A DNA stretch of 7,310 bases from an uncultured Bacteroidales bacterium (lineage in GTDB: Bacteria > Bacteroidota > Bacteroidia > Bacteroidales > UBA932): assembly GCA_937906795.1 (NCBI GenBank), contig CALCUQ010000292.1, positions 1 through 7,310 of the forward strand. The letters are read 5' to 3'. A program made the position numbers and the translations under genes. Positions 1 through 6,217 of this stretch are shown one piece after another (the stretch's first letter is position 1; every line of letters begins with the position of its first letter). The notes under the pieces are model-generated. The model had not been told where the DNA came from and searched no databases. It worked only from the letters and a program-made list of their open reading frames with translations.

Positions 1-804
1 GTAGTAAATGCAAAGGATGCCATTTCTACATATCAGAGTCTTGGTGGAATATGTTTTAACGAAGAGGTAGATTTTGGGAAAGCATTTGTAAAAATGATGA
101 ACACAACATCTCTGCAACAGACAGATGATAAGATTGGGGTTGACAAAGAAAAGGTACAGGAAATAATCGAATCTTGTGAAGACGGGTACTTGCCTGCTCA
201 CAAGGTTGGACAATTGCTTGATGCAGCAGCAATCAGAAGGGTAAGTGAGATTGTCGGGGAAAATATTGACCAAATAATGGAGGGAGCAAAAGTTCTGGGA
301 TTTCCTCTGGTTATGAAAGTTGTTGGGCCTGTCCATAAAACAGATTGTGGAGGAGTTGCACTCAATGTCTCTGATATTGAAACACTCAAAGCTGAATTTG
401 ACAGAATGATGCACATAAAGGATGCTAAAGGTGTTATGATACAACCTATGATAAATGGAATTGAAATGTTCATTGGTTCAAAGCAAGAGGGTGAATTTGG
501 CAATATGATAATGTGCGGTTTGGGAGGAATCTTTGTAGAAGTACTAAAAGATGTACAGTCATCATTAACTCCTGTAAACAGTGAACAGGCTATGGAAATG
601 TTAAGCAAACTTAAAGGTTACAAAATTCTCAAAGGAGCAAGAGGAAAAGAGGGAATAAATATAGAGTTGTTTGCACAAACAATCCAGAAAGTTGCACAAT
701 TGTGTGATGCTGCAGGATGCATCAGCGAAATGGATATAAACCCTTTGATATGCGACAAGGAAAAAGCAACCGTTGTTGATGCAAGAATAAAAATCAAGAA
801 ATAA
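1..804 (+). CDS. Acyl-CoA synthetase (ADP-forming), C-terminal ATP-grasp part; 5' end outside window
   Basis: The reading frame is open from the first base, so this is the last 267 residues of a longer protein. The ATG at 94 is internal, not the start. The visible part matches the ATP-grasp (beta-subunit-like) region of ADP-forming acetate/acyl-CoA ligases. Seen in visible-residue numbering: HKTDCGGV at 112-119, GGIFVEV at 175-181 and EMDINPLI at 243-250, all hallmark segments of this family. Residues before about 30 look like the end of the succinyl-CoA-ligase-like domain, so the gene is probably an alpha-beta fusion of about 700 residues, with the CoA-binding domain and phospho-histidine upstream. 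Known family reaction: acyl-CoA + ADP + Pi gives acid + CoA + ATP, in the cytoplasm. It lies 45 bases upstream of the small ORF that leads into the 2-oxoacid:ferredoxin oxidoreductase genes. I infer that it harvests the acyl-CoA they make. The acyl substrate cannot be read from the sequence. Confidence 0.9.
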   Translation, partial: VVNAKDAISTYQSLGGICFNEEVDFGKAFVKMMNTTSLQQTDDKIGVDKEKVQEIIESCEDGYLPAHKVGQLLDAAAIRRVSEIVGENIDQIMEGAKVLGFPLVMKVVGPVHKTDCGGVALNVSDIETLKAEFDRMMHIKDAKGVMIQPMINGIEMFIGSKQEGEFGNMIMCGLGGIFVEVLKDVQSSLTPVNSEQAMEMLSKLKGYKILKGARGKEGINIELFAQTIQKVAQLCDAAGCISEMDINPLICDKEKATVVDARIKIKK

Positions 805-849
805 TAAGAAAAAATTAAGTTTTTATTAAAAAATACCAATAAAAATTAA

Positions 850-1017
850 ATGTTTAAAAGTTTATTTAGTAATTTAGTAACAAAATTTAATAATCAATCT
901 CCTACAGTAAAGGGATTTCTTATAATTATCCTTATTTTAATTATTGGTATAATATGCAGATGGGATACAATTATAAGCGAGGTGGAAAGAGGATTTGGTT
1001 TTTTTAGTGCAAATTAA
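850..1017 (+). CDS. Small single-pass membrane protein, unknown function, in the oxidoreductase operon
   Basis: This is a 55-codon ORF, ATG at 850 and TAA at 1015-1017. Residues 1-21 are polar and basic (MFKSLFSNLV start, K12, K21). Residues 22-36 are almost entirely Gly, Phe, Leu and Ile, giving one transmembrane helix with R38 and W39 at its far edge. Residues 40-55 form a short tail with acidic and aromatic residues (ISEVERGFGFF). The positive-inside rule is ambiguous because basic residues flank both ends. The start is preceded by an A/T-rich tract, as for the other starts here. The ORF fills most of the gap between the synthetase (45 bases upstream) and the ferredoxin gene (14 bases downstream), so it is almost surely co-transcribed. 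I do not recognise a named family. A role tethering the oxidoreductase to the membrane would be a guess. The coding call rests on clean position, composition and spacing. Confidence 0.68.
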   Translation: MFKSLFSNLVTKFNNQSPTVKGFLIIILILIIGIICRWDTIISEVERGFGFFSAN

Positions 1018-1031
1018 AATATAATACAGCT

Positions 1032-1253
1032 ATGGCAGTACGTGGAGCTATTGTGGTTGACACAGAAAAATGTAAAGGATGCGGAGTTTGTGTTGCTAAT
1101 TGTCCTACACAAACAATAGCACTCTCAAAAGAGGTTAATGGCAAAGGTTATAATTTTGCCTTTATGAATAATCCCGAAAATTGCACAGGATGTACAAATT
1201 GTGCAACAGTTTGTCCCGACGCAGTTATAACAGTATATAGAGTACGAATATAA
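1032..1253 (+). CDS. korD: 2x[4Fe-4S] ferredoxin subunit (delta) of 2-oxoacid:ferredoxin oxidoreductase
   Basis: A 73-residue protein with two complete CxxCxxCxxxCP motifs: Cys14, 17, 20, 24 and Cys51, 54, 57, 61, each followed by Pro. This is the bacterial-type ferredoxin fold binding two [4Fe-4S] clusters. The spacer between the motifs (about 26 residues) and the basic C-terminus are typical of the delta subunit of VOR/KOR enzymes rather than of a free clostridial ferredoxin of about 55 residues. It passes electrons from the catalytic subunits to soluble ferredoxin in the cytoplasm. The alpha gene starts 11 bases after its stop. The ATG at 1032 is chosen because it gives the family's usual length and lies 14 bases after the small membrane-protein ORF. 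The symbol follows the usual kor naming; the functional assignment is firmer than the name. Confidence 0.93.
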   Translation: MAVRGAIVVDTEKCKGCGVCVANCPTQTIALSKEVNGKGYNFAFMNNPENCTGCTNCATVCPDAVITVYRVRI

Positions 1254-1264
1254 AATAACAGATT

Positions 1265-2344
1265 ATGGCAGAAAAAATATTGATGAAGGGTAACGAAGCA
1301 ATTGCCCACGGAGCAATAAGATGCGGATGCGACGGATATTTTGGATACCCTATTACTCCACAATCTGAAGTAATGGAAACCCTAATGGAACAGCAACCAT
1401 GGGAAACTACAGGAATGGTTGTATTACAGGCCGAAAGTGAAACATCATCCATAAACATGGTATATGGAGGTGCAGCAACAGGAAAAAGGGTAATGACATC
1501 TTCGAGCAGTCTTGGTATAAGTCTTATGTGCGAAGGATTGAGTTATCTGGCTGGCGCAGAACTTCCATGCGTAATAGTAAATGTAATGAGAGGAGGTCCG
1601 GGACTTGGAACAATACAACCTAGCCAGGCAGATTACTTTCAAGCTGTTAAAGGTGGAGGTCATGGAGATTATAAAATGATAGTTCTGGCTCCAGCATCGG
1701 CTCAAGACATGTACGATTTTGTTGAGAAAGGTTTTGACATTGCCTTCAAATACAGAATTCCCACAATGATCCTTTCTGATGGCGTCATTGGACAAATGAT
1801 GGAAAAGGTTGAACTTGGTGAAATGAAGCCAAGATGGACTGCAGAACAAATCAGAGAAAAATGCCCATGGGCAGTTACAGGAAAAACATCAGACAGATCC
1901 AGAAATGTTATAACATCACTGGCACTTGATGCCCATGTTCAGGAGGCCCACAATATCAAGCTTCAAAACAAGTATAAAGAAATTATAGAAAATGAGCAAC
2001 AATGGAGCTCATACAAGACAGAAGATGCAGAATATCTGCTTGTTGGATATGGTAGCATGAGCAGAATTGGAGAAGCTGTAGTGGATGCAGCAAGAGAAGA
2101 AGGATATAAAGTAGGTATAATAAGGCCTATCACACTATTCCCATTCCCTGAAAAACCAATTAAAGAACTGGTTGGTCAAGTCAAAAAAATAATGGTTATA
2201 GAAATGAGTGCCGGCCAAATGGTTGAAGATGTTAAATTGGCGGTAAATGGTGCCGTACCTGTAGAGTTTTATGGACGTACCGGTGGCATTATACCATCGC
2301 CAGAAGAGATATTGGATGCATTAGTTAAAACAATTAACGAGTAA
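1265..2344 (+). CDS. korA: 2-oxoacid:ferredoxin oxidoreductase alpha subunit (VorB/KorA type)
   Basis: A 359-residue protein covering the pyrimidine-binding domain I and the transketolase-C-like domain II of ferredoxin-dependent 2-oxoacid oxidoreductases. Visible motifs: GYPITPQSE at 27-35 (the conserved YPITP segment near the substrate), QAESE at 55-59 (the region of the domain I Glu that contacts the thiamine ring in the family), TSSSSLG at 78-84 and RGGPGLGT at 109-116. The C-terminal third (from about 250) carries the domain II core ending in RTGGIIPSPEE. It is the usual length for the split, four-subunit enzymes and lacks the N-terminal gamma fusion seen in some KorA proteins. Homologues in Bacteroidales are often labelled 3-methyl-2-oxobutanoate dehydrogenase subunit VorB or 2-oxoglutarate synthase KorA. 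Sequence alone does not settle whether the substrate is a branched-chain 2-oxoacid, 2-oxoglutarate or another. Only 4 bases separate it from the beta gene. Confidence 0.95.
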   Translation: MAEKILMKGNEAIAHGAIRCGCDGYFGYPITPQSEVMETLMEQQPWETTGMVVLQAESETSSINMVYGGAATGKRVMTSSSSLGISLMCEGLSYLAGAELPCVIVNVMRGGPGLGTIQPSQADYFQAVKGGGHGDYKMIVLAPASAQDMYDFVEKGFDIAFKYRIPTMILSDGVIGQMMEKVELGEMKPRWTAEQIREKCPWAVTGKTSDRSRNVITSLALDAHVQEAHNIKLQNKYKEIIENEQQWSSYKTEDAEYLLVGYGSMSRIGEAVVDAAREEGYKVGIIRPITLFPFPEKPIKELVGQVKKIMVIEMSAGQMVEDVKLAVNGAVPVEFYGRTGGIIPSPEEILDALVKTINE

Positions 2345-2348
2345 GAGT

Positions 2349-3110
2349 ATGGATATCAACGATATAATTAAACCGGAAAATTTAGTCTACAAAAAGACTC
2401 CTCTTCTTACAGATACAGTAATGCACTACTGCCCTGGATGTACACATGGAGTTGTACATAAAATAATAGCAGAGGTTATAGAAGATATGGGTATACAGGA
2501 GAAAGCAATTGGAGTTTCTCCAGTAGGATGTTCAGTTTTCGCATACAACTACATAGATATTGACTGGCAACAGGCCGCACATGGCAGGGCTCCGGCACTT
2601 GCCACAGCAATGAAACGTCTTAATCCCGACAAATATGTTTTCACTTATCAGGGAGATGGAGACTTGGCATCAATTGGAACTGCTGAGGTTATCCATGCCT
2701 GCAACAGGGGTGAAAATATTGTAATTATATTTATAAACAACGCCATTTACGGAATGACAGGTGGACAAATGGCACCTACTACCCTACTTGGACAGATTAC
2801 AGCAACAACCCCATATGGCAGAAAAGCAGAATTGAACGGATATCCTCTAAAGATGACAGAAATGGTAGCAACACTCGATGGAACATGCTACGTAACAAGA
2901 CAATCCGCACACAATCCTCTTGCTGTAAGAAAAACAAAGAAAGCTATAAGAAAAGCATTTGAGAATTCAATGTTAAAGAAAGGGACATCATTTGTTGAAA
3001 TTGTGTGTACATGTAATTCTGGATGGAAGTTGTCACCTGTAAAAGCAAATAAATGGATGGAAGAGAATATGTTCCCATTCTATCCACTTGGAGATAAAAA
3101 AGACAGATAA
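2349..3110 (+). CDS. korB: 2-oxoacid:ferredoxin oxidoreductase beta subunit (thiamine diphosphate-binding)
   Basis: A 253-residue protein holding the pyrophosphate side of the thiamine diphosphate site. The GDGD motif is at 102-105 and its partner NN is at 130-131, the usual Mg-ThDP signature spacing. CPGC at 28-31 and Cys61 match the first three ligands of the single [4Fe-4S] cluster carried by beta subunits of this family. The fourth ligand should be Cys220 or Cys222 in the CTC segment near the C-terminus. HGRA at 78-81 and YGMTGGQ at 134-140 are further family hallmarks. With alpha it forms the catalytic core that decarboxylates a 2-oxoacid and transfers the acyl group to CoA. It starts 4 bases after alpha ends and is followed by gamma after 17 bases, so expression is coupled. 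All expected catalytic residues are present; no truncation is seen. Confidence 0.95.
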   Translation: MDINDIIKPENLVYKKTPLLTDTVMHYCPGCTHGVVHKIIAEVIEDMGIQEKAIGVSPVGCSVFAYNYIDIDWQQAAHGRAPALATAMKRLNPDKYVFTYQGDGDLASIGTAEVIHACNRGENIVIIFINNAIYGMTGGQMAPTTLLGQITATTPYGRKAELNGYPLKMTEMVATLDGTCYVTRQSAHNPLAVRKTKKAIRKAFENSMLKKGTSFVEIVCTCNSGWKLSPVKANKWMEENMFPFYPLGDKKDR

Positions 3111-3127
3111 ACCAAAACGCAATAAAT

Positions 3128-3679
3128 ATGAAAGAAGGTATAATAATAGCAGGATTTGGTGGCCAGGGAGTATTGTCAATGGGTAAGATTCTGGCATATT
3201 CTGGCATTATGCAAGGACAAGAAGTAACATGGATGCCATCTTATGGCCCGGAAATGCGTGGTGGTACAGCTAATGTAACTGTAGTATTAAGCGACAGGAA
3301 AATAAGTTCACCTATATTGAGCAAATACGATACAGCAATTATCCTAAACCAACAGTCAATGGATAAATTTGAAGATATGGTCAAACCCGGGGGCACATTA
3401 ATTTATGATCCTAACGGAATAACAAGACACCCTCAAAGGAAAGACATAAATATTTGCTCAATAAATGCGGCAGATGAAAGTGCGCTTATGGGTAATACAA
3501 AAGCATTCAATATGATTGTACTTGGAGCATTATTGAAAAAGAAGCCACTTGTTTCAATGGACAGCGTAATAAAAGGACTAAAGAAGTCACTGCCAGAGAG
3601 ACACCATCATTTAATCCCAATGAACCAGCAAGCAATAAATATTGGAATGGATAAAATCCAAGATATCAATACATTATAA
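3128..3679 (+). CDS. korC: 2-oxoacid:ferredoxin oxidoreductase gamma subunit
   Basis: A 183-residue protein of the pyruvate/ketoisovalerate oxidoreductase catalytic-domain (POR gamma) family. It opens with the glycine-rich GFGGQG loop at 9-14, followed by SYGPEMRGG at 38-46, the two most conserved segments of gamma subunits, which in known structures help bind CoA. The length is normal. It completes the set of four separate subunits (delta, alpha, beta, gamma) and is the last gene of the operon: a strong intrinsic terminator begins 19 bases after its stop. The ATG at 3128 yields an N-terminus (MKEGIIIAG) that runs directly into the first beta strand of the fold, as expected. Confidence 0.95.
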   Translation: MKEGIIIAGFGGQGVLSMGKILAYSGIMQGQEVTWMPSYGPEMRGGTANVTVVLSDRKISSPILSKYDTAIILNQQSMDKFEDMVKPGGTLIYDPNGITRHPQRKDINICSINAADESALMGNTKAFNMIVLGALLKKKPLVSMDSVIKGLKKSLPERHHHLIPMNQQAINIGMDKIQDINTL

Positions 3680-3698
3680 TATATAATATAAACTTTTG

Positions 3699-3738
3699 GT
3701 AAAAGCTTGTACAAAATGTACAGGCTTTTACTTTTTTT
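3699..3738 (+). terminator. Intrinsic terminator closing the oxidoreductase operon
   Basis: A 15-base left arm (3699-3713) pairs with a 15-base right arm (3717-3731) across an AAA loop. One pair is a G-U wobble and the other 14 are Watson-Crick. Seven T residues follow (3732-3738). It sits 19 bases after the gamma-subunit stop, and nothing else in the operon has a comparable structure. Confidence 0.92.
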
Positions 3739-3754
3739 ATATTTATAAATTTAC

Positions 3755-3762
3755 TAATTTTG
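3755..3762 (+). promoter_or_regulatory. Candidate Bacteroidota -7 promoter box for the coiled-coil/zapA unit
   Basis: TAATTTTG is an exact match to the TAnnTTTG consensus known for the primary sigma factor of Bacteroidota. It lies 17 bases after the operon terminator and 20 bases before the ATG at 3783, so transcription would begin near 3769. No clear TTTG -33 element is present at the expected spacing, where the sequence is the T tract of the terminator. The position between a terminator and the next gene supports the call. Confidence 0.5.
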
Positions 3763-3782
3763 TTGTAACAATATTTTATAAA

Positions 3783-4076
3783 ATGGCCCAGGAAAGTCAA
3801 AGTTTGGTAGATAAGCTTAAAGAACATATTGGAATTTTAATTTCAAGATATGAGACTGTGCAGTTTGAGAACCATAATTTATCCGAGCAGCTTGCCTTTT
3901 ATAAAAAAGAAATTGATTTATTAATAGAAAAAAACAAAGATTTAGAAGACAGATTAGACAAGATATTATTGATGGATGCATTTAAGGCTTCATCAACAGA
4001 TGTAAAAGATGCAAAGAGAAAGATAGGGAAAATAGTAAAAGAGATTGACAGGTGCATTTCACTACTAAATGACTAA
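3783..4076 (+). CDS. Coiled-coil protein upstream of zapA, ZapB-like in appearance, unknown function
   Basis: A 97-residue, highly charged protein without a signal peptide. Residues about 5-63 form an almost continuous predicted helix with leucine/isoleucine heptads (ending in LEDRLDKILL). A short break with Ser and Thr follows, then a second amphipathic helix at 72-97 (KRKIGKIVKEIDRCISLLND). I recognise this C-terminal pattern from unnamed proteins that precede zapA across Bacteroidota, but know no assigned function. The frame extends upstream to a TTG at 3696, but that extension would be translated from the terminator hairpin and lies before the likely promoter. The ATG at 3783 is therefore preferred. 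Its stop is 3 bases from the zapA start, so the two are translationally close. A small coiled-coil protein beside ZapA suggests a Z-ring accessory role analogous to ZapB, which is inference only. Confidence 0.82.
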   Translation: MAQESQSLVDKLKEHIGILISRYETVQFENHNLSEQLAFYKKEIDLLIEKNKDLEDRLDKILLMDAFKASSTDVKDAKRKIGKIVKEIDRCISLLND

Positions 4077-4079
4077 AAC

Positions 4080-4370
4080 ATGGAAGAGGGTAAATCACTC
4101 AAAGTAAATATACCAATTGGTGACAGAAAATACACTCTTAATATCAGACCTGAGCAAGAAGAGATTGTAAGAGCCGCTGCCAGAAAAAGCAACGAACTTA
4201 TATACAAGATCTCTTCAACATCGCCAGGTAGAGATATAGTTGACATTACATCATTCGCGTTGTTACAATTAGCTCTAAAAGTAGTTGAATTTGAACAAGA
4301 TAGAGAGTTAGATAATTTACAGAAAGAAATTAAGGCTCTTAATAATCAATTAGACAGCTACCTTAAATAA
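4080..4370 (+). CDS. zapA: Cell division protein ZapA
   Basis: A 96-residue protein matching the ZapA family in length and layout. The N-terminal globular part (about 1-50) begins with a short beta strand (LKVNIPIGDRKYTL) and contains the conserved segment from RPEQEEIVRAAAR into NELIYKI. The C-terminal part (about 58-96) is one long coiled-coil helix rich in Leu, Glu and Lys. In characterised bacteria ZapA binds and bundles FtsZ filaments at the division site as a dimer or tetramer held by this helix. Its place directly upstream of a 6S-like RNA and rny matches a recurring bacterial arrangement in which zapA is next to the 6S RNA gene. That context strengthens both calls. It starts 3 bases after the preceding coiled-coil gene. 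Confidence 0.88.
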   Translation: MEEGKSLKVNIPIGDRKYTLNIRPEQEEIVRAAARKSNELIYKISSTSPGRDIVDITSFALLQLALKVVEFEQDRELDNLQKEIKALNNQLDSYLK

Positions 4371-4399
4371 TATTATATACATAAGGCTGGATACACTTT

Positions 4400-4586
4400 A
4401 GCCGTTGGACAAAAGCTCTTTGCGAAAATCAACATTTATTAACAGAACCGAGTGACCAACTGACAAAAACAGGCCTGGGTGACCCTTAGGGGGATTCCGT
4501 TTATACGGGACGTTGGAAGTTTGCGGCAATAATTGGAGCTCAAATCTTACTTTTAAGATTTTTCTGAAAACAGCAGTCCAACGGCT
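4400..4586 (+). ncRNA. ssrS: Probable 6S RNA (RNA polymerase-binding regulatory RNA)
   Basis: The 280-base gap between zapA and rny lacks a convincing ORF but is strongly structured. Its ends pair perfectly over 11 bases (4400-4410 with 4576-4586). Further possible helices are 4414-4418 with 4536-4540, 4420-4423 with 4526-4529, 4456-4460 with 4512-4516, and an apical hairpin 4495-4500 with 4505-4510. A local hairpin (4542-4549 with 4554-4561, all Watson-Crick) sits on the 3' side, where 6S RNAs often carry one opposite the central bubble. Total length near 187 bases, the long rod with a closing stem, GC richer than the surroundings, and the zapA neighbour all fit 6S RNA, which mimics an open promoter and sequesters RNA polymerase. 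I could not match a covariance model; another Bacteroidales structured RNA class is the main alternative. Exact ends are estimated from the closing stem. No T tract follows, so 3' processing is likely. Confidence 0.72.
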
Positions 4587-4631
4587 TTTATTATGCTTGT
4601 AAATGAACTGAATAAAACCTAAATAATAACA

Positions 4632-4644
4632 ATATATATATATA
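4632..4644. repeat. Short AT dinucleotide tract in the rny leader
   Basis: Thirteen bases of alternating A and T end 6 bases before the rny ATG. Such tracts can slip in length, which here would alter only spacing and A/T content upstream of the start. It may be nothing more than the A/T-rich start context usual in this phylum. Confidence 0.5.
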
Positions 4645-4650
4645 ACAAAC

Positions 4651-6195
4651 ATGAATTTAGCTATTATAATTATTAGTGTATTTGTTTTTTCAGTAGCTGG
4701 GTTTTTGGCAGGATACTATATTGTAAACAATGTAGTATTAAAGAAAAAGAAAGAACAAATATTAAAAGATGCTCAGATTGAGGGTGAGAACATTAAGAAA
4801 GAGAAGATTTTCCAGGCAAAAGAAAAATTCCTGCAACTTAAGAGTGAACACGAACAATTCATAAATGAGAAAACCAGCCAGATACATCAAATTGAGAATA
4901 AAATCAAACAAAAAGAGCTGGTTATAAACCAACAGTCTTCTGAGCTTGCAAAAAAACAAAAAGAAGCAGATGCTATAAAGGAGAATCTAAAGGCTCAGGT
5001 TGAAATAGTCAATAAAAAGAGCGAAGAGTACGAAAAACTTAAACAACAGGCTATTGAAAAGATTGAGTCAATTGCAGGTATGACAGCTGCAGAGGCTAAA
5101 GCCCAACTTGTACAGACAATGAAAGATGAGGCCAGAACACAAGCAATGTCATACATCAATGATGTAATGGATGAGGCAAGACTAACAGCTTCTAAAGAGG
5201 CTAAACGTATAGTTATCAACACTATACAGAGAACAGCCCCAGAAACAGCCATTGAAAATGCCGTTACAGTATTCAATATTGAAAGTGATGAGATAAAAGG
5301 CAGAATCATTGGTAGAGAAGGTAGAAATATTAGAGCATTGGAGGCTGCTACAGGTGTTGAAATTGTAGTGGATGATACTCCTGAGGCAATTCTGTTGTCT
5401 GCATTTGATCCTGTAAGAAGAGAAGTTGCCAGATTAGCTCTGCACCAACTTGTAACCGATGGAAGAATCCACCCTGCAAGAATTGAGGAGGTTGTTGCAA
5501 AAGTTCAAAAACAACTGGAAGAGGAGATTCTTGAAACAGGTAAGAGAACCTGTATAGATTTAGGAATCCATGGATTACATATTGAGCTTATTAAGCTTAT
5601 TGGTAGAATGAAATACCGTTCATCATACGGACAAAACTTGTTACAACACTCTAGAGAGGTTGCAAATATTTGTGCTACAATGGCTTCCGAACTGGGATTA
5701 AATCCTAAAGCAGCTAAAAGAGCCGGTTTGTTGCACGATATAGGTAAAGTATCAGATGAGGATCCAGAACTTCCACATGCTATCCTTGGTATGAAACTGG
5801 CAGAAAAATATAAAGAAAAGCCAGAAATCTGTAATGCAATTGGTTCTCACCATGAGGAGGTAGAAATGACATCTTTATTGTCTCCACTTGTTTTGGTGGG
5901 TGATGCAATATCGGGAGCAAGACCTGGTGCAAGAAGAGAGGTTATTGAGTCTTATATCAAGAGACTTAAAGATATGGAGAACATTGCAATGTCTTACCCT
6001 GGAGTAACAAAGACTTATGCAATTCAAGCAGGTAGAGAGCTTAGAGTAATAGTTGGAAGCGAACAGGTAACTGATGCTCAAGCTGAGAGTTTGTCGGTTG
6101 AAATCGCACAAAAGATTCAGGATGAGATGGTTTACCCTGGACAAGTTAAGATAACTGTTATCAGAGAAACCAGATCTGTAAGTTTTGCCAAATAG
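4651..6195 (+). CDS. rny: Ribonuclease Y (membrane-anchored endoribonuclease)
   Basis: A 514-residue protein with the full RNase Y layout. An N-terminal membrane anchor (about 3-25) is followed by a lysine-rich boundary and a long charged coiled coil (about 30-190). A KH RNA-binding domain has GRIIGREG at 217-224. An HD metal-dependent phosphohydrolase domain has His333, the HD pair His362-Asp363 in LLHDIGK, and the SHHEE segment at 399-403. The C-terminal domain ends in the family's ETRSVSFAK-like tail. The length equals the usual 510-520. RNase Y starts decay and processing of many mRNAs by single-strand endonucleolytic cuts at the inner membrane. It follows the 6S-like RNA by about 64 bases. 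A box one mismatch from TAnnTTTG (4592-4599) could provide its own promoter, though read-through from zapA is equally possible. The ATG at 4651 leads straight into the hydrophobic anchor, supporting this start. Confidence 0.98.
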   Translation: MNLAIIIISVFVFSVAGFLAGYYIVNNVVLKKKKEQILKDAQIEGENIKKEKIFQAKEKFLQLKSEHEQFINEKTSQIHQIENKIKQKELVINQQSSELAKKQKEADAIKENLKAQVEIVNKKSEEYEKLKQQAIEKIESIAGMTAAEAKAQLVQTMKDEARTQAMSYINDVMDEARLTASKEAKRIVINTIQRTAPETAIENAVTVFNIESDEIKGRIIGREGRNIRALEAATGVEIVVDDTPEAILLSAFDPVRREVARLALHQLVTDGRIHPARIEEVVAKVQKQLEEEILETGKRTCIDLGIHGLHIELIKLIGRMKYRSSYGQNLLQHSREVANICATMASELGLNPKAAKRAGLLHDIGKVSDEDPELPHAILGMKLAEKYKEKPEICNAIGSHHEEVEMTSLLSPLVLVGDAISGARPGARREVIESYIKRLKDMENIAMSYPGVTKTYAIQAGRELRVIVGSEQVTDAQAESLSVEIAQKIQDEMVYPGQVKITVIRETRSVSFAK

Positions 6196-6217
6196 TACAA
6201 CAAACAAATATCAAAAC

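Noticed and set aside
805..849. Possible terminator or promoter between the synthetase and the small membrane ORF
   Set aside because: The A/T-rich tracts form no GC-containing hairpin, and the nearest box (TAAGTTTT, 816-823) misses the consensus; more likely a plain intergenic spacer in one operon.
4385..4403. Small hairpin GGCT/AGCC just before the 6S-like RNA, as a separate regulatory element
   Set aside because: Only four pairs, and its right arm is used by the much stronger closing stem of the RNA; likely chance or a minor competing fold.
4470..4500. GGGTGACCC-rich segment considered as a signal recognition particle RNA or tmRNA core
   Set aside because: The conserved GGAAGCAG loop of SRP RNA and the tRNA-like ends of tmRNA are absent.
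4592..4599. TATGCTTG as a promoter box for rny
   Set aside because: It misses the TAnnTTTG consensus at one position and has no clear -33 element; it is noted under rny but not called as a feature.
4398..4652. An 84-codon minus-strand ORF over the zapA-rny gap
   Set aside because: It covers the base-paired RNA region, its composition looks random, and it overlaps the rny start; the pairing explains the conservation-like appearance better.
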